From the NCBI GenBank assembly GCA_004331795.1, contig SJSR01000002.1, positions 789,883-853,882 of the forward strand: a stretch of 64,000 nt of DNA, written 5' to 3'. The stretch comes from Erythrobacteraceae bacterium CFH 75059. GTDB taxonomy: Bacteria; Pseudomonadota; Alphaproteobacteria; Sphingomonadales; Sphingomonadaceae. The notes under the pieces were generated by a model that saw only the letters and a program-made list of their open reading frames with translations, made no database searches and was not told the DNA's origin. Of this stretch, positions 55,874-64,000 are shown piece after piece. The position numbers and the translations under genes are program-made. Within the stretch, counting starts at the first letter, position 1; each line of letters opens with the position of its first letter.

Positions 55874-56188
55874 TCAGCTCACACCTTCGGTGATGTCGAT
55901 CGGATCCTGACCGTCAGCGAGGGTCACGATCGCCTTCTTCACATCGCTGCGGCGATAGGGCTTGCCCTTCCACCGCTTGCTCTTGCCCTTGACAACCAGG
56001 GTGTTCACCCCGGCGACCTTGCGTCCGAACAGCGTCTCGACCGCGTCCTTGATCTGCGGCTTCGTCGCGTCGCCCGCGACCTTGAACACGACGGCGTTGT
56101 GCTCCGACAGCATCGTCGCCTTCTCGGTGATGTGCGGCGCGATGATCACGTCGTAGTGGTGCGCCTTGCCTACGCGTTTTTCAGCCAT
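55874..56188 (-). CDS. rplW: 50S ribosomal protein L23
   Basis: A 104-residue L23, the docking site for trigger factor and SRP at the tunnel exit. It has [20 protein letters not shown] and [20 protein letters not shown]. Its start overlaps the 3' end of rplD by eight bases. Confidence 0.97.
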   Translation of the reverse strand: MAEKRVGKAHHYDVIIAPHITEKATMLSEHNAVVFKVAGDATKPQIKDAVETLFGRKVAGVNTLVVKGKSKRWKGKPYRRSDVKKAIVTLADGQDPIDITEGVS

Positions 56189-56804
56189 TGCACCGCGCCT
56201 CCAGCTTCGCGACAGCGTCCCGCGTCAGGACCAGCGTGTCGTGCTTCAGAATGTCGTAAACATTGGCCCCGACCGCCGGGAGAACATTGATGCCGGGCAG
56301 ATTGCGGGCCGCGCGGCGGAAGCCGTCGTTCACCGCGTCACCGTCGATGACCAGCACCTTGCCCTTCAGCCCCGCTGCGCCGAGCTTGTCGGAGAGGGTG
56401 CGGGTCCGCGCCTCCGGCAGGTCGAGCGTGTCCAAGACCACCAGCCCGTCCCGCGCCTTGCTCGACAGAGCCATGCGCAAGCCCAGCGCCCGCACCTTCT
56501 TGTTCAGGCTGATCTGGAAGTCACGCTTGCGCGCACCATGCGCCTTGCCGCCGCCGATGAAGATCGGCGCCGCGCGATCGCCATGGCGGGCGCCGCCCGA
56601 TCCCTTCTGCCGGCCGAACTTCTTGCCGGTGCGGGCCACGTCCGAGCGCTCGCGGGTCGGCCGGGCCGTCGCGCGCCGGTTCCACAGCTGCCACGACACC
56701 ACACGGTGCAGGATGTCCGCCCGCGGCTCGACCCCGAACACGGCGTCGCTCAACTCGAGTTCGCCGGCCGGCTCGCCGTCAAGGTTCTTGACCTCGATCT
56801 TCAT
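56181..56804 (-). CDS. rplD: 50S ribosomal protein L4
   Basis: A 207-residue L4 with the tunnel-lining loop [20 protein letters not shown], then [20 protein letters not shown]. The C-terminal part has [20 protein letters not shown]. In E. coli L4 represses the S10 operon through its leader; whether that applies here is open. It is three bases after rplC. Confidence 0.97.
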   Translation of the reverse strand: MKIEVKNLDGEPAGELELSDAVFGVEPRADILHRVVSWQLWNRRATARPTRERSDVARTGKKFGRQKGSGGARHGDRAAPIFIGGGKAHGARKRDFQISLNKKVRALGLRMALSSKARDGLVVLDTLDLPEARTRTLSDKLGAAGLKGKVLVIDGDAVNDGFRRAARNLPGINVLPAVGANVYDILKHDTLVLTRDAVAKLEARCNG

Positions 56805-56807
56805 CGC

Positions 56808-57575
56808 TCAGGCCTCCTCGCCTGCATCACTTGCGCCGCCGACACTCTCGGGAGCGGCAGCCGCGTCCATAGCCTGCGCCTGCGCGGCACCGCTCCGGCG
56901 GTCCACCGCCGCGCCGGGGAATGGCACGCTTTCATGCCGGTCAAGCTTCACCGCGTCACGCACCAGCAGCCAGGCGTTCTTGGCGCCGGGCACGGACCCT
57001 TTCACGAACAGGAGACCCCGCTCGGCGTCCGTGCGAACGACCTCGAGGTTCTGCTGCGTCCGCTGCCGGTCACCCATGTGACCCGCCATCTTCTTGCCCT
57101 TGAAGACCTTGCCCGGATCCTGGCGCTGCCCCGTCGAACCATGCGAGCGGTGGCTGAGCGACACGCCGTGCGAAGCGCGCAAACCGCCAAAGCCCCAGCG
57201 CTTCATGGCGCCAGCAAAGCCCTTGCCCTGCGTGTACCCGGTGATGTCCACCTTCTGACCCGGCATGAAGTGATCCGCGGACAGGGTTGACCCCACCGGC
57301 AGAAGGGCATCCTCATCGGCCACGCGGAATTCGGCAACCTTCTGCTTCAGGCCGACTTCGGCCTTGGCGAAATGCTCGCGCTGCGGCTTGGCCACGTTCT
57401 TCTGCTTGGCCGCGCCCGCACCGAGCTGCAGCGCGACGTAACCGTCACGCTCCGCCGTGCGATGCGCCACAACCTGGCAGTCCTCGAGCGACAGAACCGT
57501 CACCGGCACATGTCGCCCGTCGTCCTGGAACAGGCGGGTCATCCCGATCTTCTTAGCGACAACGCCAGTGCGCAT
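56808..57575 (-). CDS. rplC: 50S ribosomal protein L3
   Basis: A 255-residue L3 beginning [20 protein letters not shown], with [40 protein letters not shown] and [20 protein letters not shown]. About 40 C-terminal residues rich in Ala, Gly and acidic residues (from [20 protein letters not shown] on) extend past the usual end. GAGGAG precedes the ATG at 57575. The 241-base gap to rpsJ is exceptional within this cluster. Confidence 0.97.
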   Translation of the reverse strand: MRTGVVAKKIGMTRLFQDDGRHVPVTVLSLEDCQVVAHRTAERDGYVALQLGAGAAKQKNVAKPQREHFAKAEVGLKQKVAEFRVADEDALLPVGSTLSADHFMPGQKVDITGYTQGKGFAGAMKRWGFGGLRASHGVSLSHRSHGSTGQRQDPGKVFKGKKMAGHMGDRQRTQQNLEVVRTDAERGLLFVKGSVPGAKNAWLLVRDAVKLDRHESVPFPGAAVDRRSGAAQAQAMDAAAAPESVGGASDAGEEA

Positions 57576-57688
57576 CGTCAACTCCTCAACAGAGGCACGC
57601 CGGGACCACCCCGACGTGCGTGATGTCCGGCAGCTGCCCGCCGAACTTCCAGCCCAAAATGTTGCAGTCGCCCCGCCCGGGCCAGCAC

Positions 57689-57704
57689 CCTCCCGAAAGG
57701 GAGG
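57689..57704. other. GAAA-tetraloop hairpin in the rpsJ-rplC spacer
   Basis: CCTCCC-GAAA-GGGAGG (57689-57704) is a perfect 6-bp stem in the 241-base spacer between rpsJ and rplC. Read on the transcribed minus strand the loop is TTTC. The rest of the spacer holds GC-rich imperfect repeats and no open frame that looks coding. It could be an attenuator or RNA-processing site. Confidence 0.4.
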
Positions 57705-57816
57705 ATCAAGACGGGGGACTCGTCCCGGCACTGCCGGAGGTATCCCGCAAGGCAGCTATGCTGGAGCACACCGCCCGATGATTGCCGCAGGCGTTGTTGC
57801 GCCGCGGCGCCGGCTC

Positions 57817-58128
57817 TCAGGCCAGCTTGATTTCCACGTTCACACCCGCCGCGAGGTCGAGCTTCATCAGCGCGTCGACCGTCTGTGCGTTGGGCTGCAC
57901 GATGTCGAGCAGCCGCTTGTATGTGCGGACCTCGAACTGCTCGCGCGACTTCTTGTCGATGTGCGGACCGCGAAGCACGGTGAACTTCTCGATCCGCGTC
58001 GGCATCGGAATGGGTCCACGGATCAGCGCACCGGTCCGGCGCGCCGTGTCGGCAATCTCCCCAGTGGCCTGGTCGAGAACGCGATGGTCGAACGCCTTGA
58101 GGCGGATGCGGATGTTCTGAGCTTCCAT
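57817..58128 (-). CDS. rpsJ: 30S ribosomal protein S10
   Basis: A 103-residue S10, also the NusG/NusE partner in antitermination. It has [20 protein letters not shown], the signature [20 protein letters not shown] and [20 protein letters not shown]. It is separated from tuf by 152 bases that contain a terminator-like structure, so a promoter close to its ATG would be expected; none with two good boxes is visible. Confidence 0.98.
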   Translation of the reverse strand: MEAQNIRIRLKAFDHRVLDQATGEIADTARRTGALIRGPIPMPTRIEKFTVLRGPHIDKKSREQFEVRTYKRLLDIVQPNAQTVDALMKLDLAAGVNVEIKLA

Positions 58129-58171
58129 GTCCCACTACCGATAAGAAAGAGCCGCGGGCAGCAACGCCCTG

Positions 58172-58224
58172 ACAAAAAGAAAGAACCGCCCCGCTCTGGT
58201 CCGGACGATCCGGCACAGGGGCGG
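58172..58224 (-). terminator. Terminator-like structure between tuf and rpsJ
   Basis: On the minus strand CCGCCCC (58224-58218) pairs with GGGGCGG (58192-58186). A nested CCGGA/TCCGG stem lies inside (58213-58201), and a T-rich tail (TTCTTTCTTTTTG, 58185-58173) follows directly. A second, 9-bp hairpin (58242-58250 with 58259-58267) stands between it and the tuf stop. It either ends the str transcript or acts as an attenuator of the S10 operon. Confidence 0.75.
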
Positions 58225-58280
58225 CCCTTCCTGAATTCCGCGCCGGAGGGAACGAATCCCCTCCGGCTGGAGCGCCTATA

Positions 58281-59456
<1,176 letters not shown>

Positions 59457-59493
59457 TAACCTAACCTCTGCTGAAAGGATTGTTGATGCGAGA

Positions 59494-59522
59494 GGGCGGC
59501 CCTGCGCAATCAGGCGCCGCCC
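59494..59522 (-). other. Hairpin in the fusA-tuf spacer
   Basis: GGGCGGC (59494-59500) and GCCGCCC (59516-59522) form a 7-bp stem with a 15-base loop in the 84-base gap between fusA and tuf. No T run follows. A processing or partial termination role would explain different EF-G and EF-Tu levels, but that is speculation. Confidence 0.35.
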
Positions 59523-59540
59523 CTAGCGGGGAAGGCTGCG

Positions 59541-61634
<2,094 letters not shown>

Positions 61635-61754
61635 GATACTTTCCTCAAGCAGGGTTGGAGACCGCCAGCATGCGCGGACGGGCTCCATATAGTCGCGCAG
61701 GCGACCGGGTAAAGCCGCCGGCCCGCGCGCGGAGGCACGGGCGGCGGCGGAAGG

Positions 61755-62225
61755 TCACCAGCGGTAGTGCGAGAACGCCCGGTTGGCGTCCGCCATGCGG
61801 TGCGTGTCCTCGCGCTTCTTCACCGCGTTCCCGCGGTTGTTGGCCGCGTCCATCAGCTCGCCCGAGAGGCGCGCCGCCATGGTCGTCTCGGCCCGCCCGC
61901 GCGCGGCCGCGATCAGCCAGCGGATCGCCAGCGCCTGCGCGCGTTCGGGACGCACCTCGACCGGCACCTGGTAGGTCGCCCCGCCGACGCGACGGCTGCG
62001 CACCTCGACCTGCGGCTTCACATTGTTGAGCGCGTCGTGGAACAGCTGCAGCGGGTCGGCCTTGGCCCGCGTCTCGACCGTGTCGAGCGCGCCGTAGACG
62101 ATCCGCTCAGCCACCGACTTCTTCCCGTCGAGCATGAGGTTGTTCATGAACTTGGACAGCACCTGATCCTTGAACTTGGGATCGGGCAGAATTTCCCGCT
62201 TCTCGGGACGACGACGACGTGACAT
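61755..62225 (-). CDS. rpsG: 30S ribosomal protein S7
   Basis: A 156-residue S7, which organises the 16S rRNA head. It begins [20 protein letters not shown] and has [19 protein letters not shown] and [20 protein letters not shown], ending AFSHYRW. The ATG at 62225 was chosen over an upstream in-frame start at 62267. The 171-base gap to rpsL contains two palindromic repeats. Confidence 0.98.
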   Translation of the reverse strand: MSRRRRPEKREILPDPKFKDQVLSKFMNNLMLDGKKSVAERIVYGALDTVETRAKADPLQLFHDALNNVKPQVEVRSRRVGGATYQVPVEVRPERAQALAIRWLIAAARGRAETTMAARLSGELMDAANNRGNAVKKREDTHRMADANRAFSHYRW

Positions 62226-62279
62226 GGCACGATCTTCCTTTTGCTTCTCCGGCTTCCGTCGCTCCAACCCCGTTCGTCA

Positions 62280-62298
62280 CCCTGAACTCGTTTCAGGG
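62280..62298. repeat. REP-like palindrome, copy 1 (rpsL-rpsG spacer)
   Basis: CCCTGAA (62280-62286), five bases, TTCAGGG (62292-62298). The same layout and core sequence recur at 62358-62376, with 59 bases between the two. This is the appearance of a REP pair. Confidence 0.65.
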
Positions 62299-62357
62299 CC
62301 CGTCAGGCGGTTGGCGGAGCCTGTGCTGACTGGGACCTTCGCTGGCGGCACGATGGA

Positions 62358-62376
62358 TCCTGAACCACGTTCAGGA
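62358..62376. repeat. REP-like palindrome, copy 2 (rpsL-rpsG spacer)
   Basis: TCCTGAA (62358-62364), five bases, TTCAGGA (62370-62376); the same stem-loop design as the copy at 62280-62298, ending 20 bases from the rpsL stop. Confidence 0.65.
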
Positions 62377-62396
62377 CGACCATGCCTCCGGCACGG

Positions 62397-62768
62397 TCAC
62401 TTCGGCCGCTTGGCCCCGTACTTGGAACGGCTCTGCTTGCGGTCCTTGACCCCCTGCGTGTCGAGCACGCCGCGCAGCACGTGGTAGCGCACGCCGGGCA
62501 GGTCGCGCACGCGCCCGCCGCGGATCAGCACGACGGAGTGCTCCTGCAGGTTGTGGCCTTCGCCGGGAATGTAGGAGATGACCTCGCGCTGGTTCGTCAG
62601 GCGCACCTTGGCCACCTTGCGCAGCGCCGAGTTCGGCTTCTTGGGCGTGGTGGTGTAGACGCGGGTGCAGACGCCGCGCTTCTGCGGGTTCTGCTCCATG
62701 GCGGGAACCTTGGACTTGGCCTTCTGCGGCTCGCGGCCCTTGCGGACCAGCTGGTTGATCGTGGGCAT
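62397..62768 (-). CDS. rpsL: 30S ribosomal protein S12
   Basis: A 123-residue S12 of the decoding centre. It begins [20 protein letters not shown] and has [20 protein letters not shown] and [20 protein letters not shown]. The two lysines whose mutation gives streptomycin resistance (in PKKPNS and in [12 protein letters not shown]'s neighbourhood) are in wild-type context: the first is KKPNS, while the second position reads GGRVRD, with Arg in place of the common Lys. It heads the str group. Confidence 0.98.
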   Translation of the reverse strand: MPTINQLVRKGREPQKAKSKVPAMEQNPQKRGVCTRVYTTTPKKPNSALRKVAKVRLTNQREVISYIPGEGHNLQEHSVVLIRGGRVRDLPGVRYHVLRGVLDTQGVKDRKQSRSKYGAKRPK

Positions 62769-63057
62769 TCGTGTTCCTTCAAGGGCGGTGCGCGGACCCG
62801 CGCGGCGGGAGGAGGAACGAAGCCCGGGGACACCCGCCTGCGCGCGGCATCCGGTCCGCCGGGCACCGACCCCGCGGCACGCCCGCCCCGCCCGCGGCGG
62901 AGAAGGCGCAAAAGGGCTGAAACACTCCACCCGGGCGCGGCGCGTCACCGGATTACTTTGCCGGCCGTCCCCGCCCCGATGAGGGCGCCGCATGACCGCC
63001 AATGTTCAGCTGCATCACACCGGCGCGGACCGTGGCACGCGCCGGCTTGTGCGCGGC

Positions 63058-63086
63058 CCTTTATGGCGGATCGGGAGCGGGGTCAA
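63058..63086 (-). promoter_or_regulatory. Candidate promoter of the str operon
   Basis: On the minus strand TTGACC (63086-63081, five of six matches) and TAAAGG (63063-63058) are exactly 17 bases apart, about 290 bases upstream of rpsL. It is the best promoter-like pair in the region; the -10 match is only moderate. Confidence 0.45.
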
Positions 63087-63099
63087 GGGGCGTAGCGAC

Positions 63100-63445
63100 G
63101 ATGCGCGGCGGGGACTCCCACTGTCCCCCGCATGGCGCTCCGCACCCGAAGGTCCGTGCTACGGCAGGGAGGTTCACCGCGTCGCGCGCATCGGCACCGG
63201 AAAGATGCCGCATCGCTCCGCGAAGCACAAGCGTTTCAGCGAACCGCCCGCGCGCAGACTTGAAGGTGGACGGGGTGACGATGCGTGGCGGGGCCTGTAA
63301 CCTCCCGCAAAGCACTCCCGGCTGCAGAGCCGGGGCTACGGCATACAGAAATCACCGTGTCACACGCATCGTCGCCTGCAAGGTGGCCAAGGCCGCAAGA
63401 AAACACAATCCCGCTTTCGACATGCGTGCGAGGGAACCGGGATGA
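63100..63445. repeat. Diverged tandem repeat of about 175 bases
   Basis: A unit starting GACGATGCGCGGCGGGG at 63100 recurs as GACGATGCGTGGCGGGG at about 63278. Matching landmarks follow at similar spacing: CTACGGCA, TCACCG(C/T)GTC, (G/A)CGCATCG. The two copies have drifted, and the second is less GC-rich at its end. Confidence 0.5.
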
Positions 63446-63654
63446 AGTACGCCCGCTACAGCAACCGCTCCTGCCTGCCCGTGGCTTCCCGCTTCGCCTT
63501 CTTCTGGCCCGAAGTGTCCACCCACGGAATGTCCGGCCGTTTCCCGGCGAACAGTTCGGCCAGCGCTGGCGTGCTCAAACCGCGAATGAATAACAAGCCA
63601 AAAAGGCACGTACATCATTCTCCACCGGACAAGCCTCCTACTGCAAACAACGTC

Positions 63655-64000
63655 TCAGAATTTCGACATCTCATCGCTGAATGCTGAAGCGAGAATACCG
63701 GTTGGGATGGCAATCAAGGCAATTCCACTGATTGAAATCAGCCCACCAAACAGCTTTCCAATCGCAGTTAGAGGGACAACATCCCCATAGCCCACGGTGG
63801 TCATGGTCACCGCTGCCCACCACATTGCCCTGGGAATGCTGCCGAAAGCTTCAGGCTGACCATCGCCTTCAATCCAAAACATCAGTGTGGCGCTCAAGAT
63901 AAGGAAGAGGCCGGTGATAAACAGCGTTACCCAAAGGTGACTCGCGCGGCTCAGGATAGCGCGTGTCATCGCTTCTGAACCGCCCCGGGATTGCCGGAGG
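63655..64000 (-). CDS. Potassium channel pore-domain protein (partial, 5' end outside the window)
   Basis: An ion channel fragment. From an in-frame ATG at 63969 it gives 104 residues: helix LWVTLFITGLFLILSATLMF, pore helix AFGSIPRAMWWAAVTM, the potassium selectivity filter TTVGYGD, then inner helix KLFGGLISISGIALIAIPTG with the glycine hinge, ending SDEMSKF. The frame stays open from 63969 to the window's end, so the protein may well carry further N-terminal helices, as voltage-gated-type channels do. GC content is near 50%, clearly below the rest of the window, which suggests recent acquisition. No gene follows it within 850 bases on its strand before rpsL. Confidence 0.85.
   Translation of the reverse strand, partial: LRQSRGGSEAMTRAILSRASHLWVTLFITGLFLILSATLMFWIEGDGQPEAFGSIPRAMWWAAVTMTTVGYGDVVPLTAIGKLFGGLISISGIALIAIPTGILASAFSDEMSKF

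Larger units (their letters stand above)
62769..63654. other. 886-base region without a convincing gene
   Basis: Upstream of rpsL no open frame in either direction shows a ribosome-binding site, conserved motif or natural protein composition. The region holds a very GC-rich rpsL leader (62769-63057), a candidate promoter (63058-63086), a diverged tandem repeat (63100-63445) with a perfect 7-bp hairpin (CCCGGCT-GCAG-AGCCGGG, 63317-63334) and, from about 63570, DNA of falling GC content that leads into the channel gene. Confidence 0.6.

Noticed and set aside
63002..63445. A 147-codon open frame upstream of rpsL
   Set aside because: No ribosome-binding site and Arg/Ala/Pro/Ser-rich composition; it only follows the non-coding tandem repeat.

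Overview
The window is chromosomal DNA of a high-GC alphaproteobacterium, most likely a member of the Sphingomonadales. The reasons are: an alphaproteobacterial-type CckA kinase; GTTC-N7-GTTC SOS boxes in front of recA and uvrA; a 391-residue EF-Tu inside one joined str-S10-spc-alpha ribosomal supercluster; the mdh-sucD-sucA-sucB-lpd block; and a cobalamin-riboswitch TonB receptor/ABC operon. No exact species can be named from sequence alone. No tRNA, rRNA, CRISPR array, transposase or prophage block was recognised.

Layout. 1-5345 (minus): dapA, smpB, a DUF2062 membrane protein and cckA are read leftwards towards recA, which has its own SOS-controlled promoter and runs off the window. 5434-14213 (mostly plus): a lytic transglycosylase, a small secreted protein, an outer-membrane beta-barrel protein (minus), rlmN with an apparently leaderless promoter, a pteridine-reductase-like SDR, a cyclopropane fatty acid synthase, argG and an RlpA-like protein. 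14210-20532 (minus): uvrA behind an SOS box, followed with a 4-base overlap by a 797-residue nuclease-methyltransferase protein that looks like a single-chain type IIG restriction-modification enzyme, then a helix-turn-helix protein. This is the most unusual part of the window. 20728-25237 (plus): a lipoprotein, an Hsp20 chaperone, an HdeD-like membrane protein and an M3 peptidase lipoprotein.

25241-30432 (minus): a vitamin B12 uptake operon (btuB-btuF-btuC-btuD plus a small unknown gene). The four transport genes overlap by 4 bases each, and a clear cobalamin riboswitch precedes them. 30508-40112 (plus): an unknown protein, then the TCA-cycle genes mdh, sucD, sucA, sucB and lpd (sucC is not here), followed by a VOC-fold protein and a PepSY-like membrane protein. 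40156-42984 (minus): a secreted protein and a prolyl oligopeptidase.

43162-62768 (minus): the ribosomal supercluster rpsL-rpsG-fusA-tuf-rpsJ-rplC...rplO-secY-adk-rpsM-rpsK-rpoA-rplQ. It is closed by a strong terminator at 43105-43135 and broken internally by a terminator-like structure between tuf and rpsJ. Many neighbours are translationally coupled by 1- or 8-base overlaps. 62769-63654 holds no convincing gene, only a candidate str promoter and a diverged tandem repeat. The last bases carry the pore end of a potassium channel in DNA of visibly lower GC.
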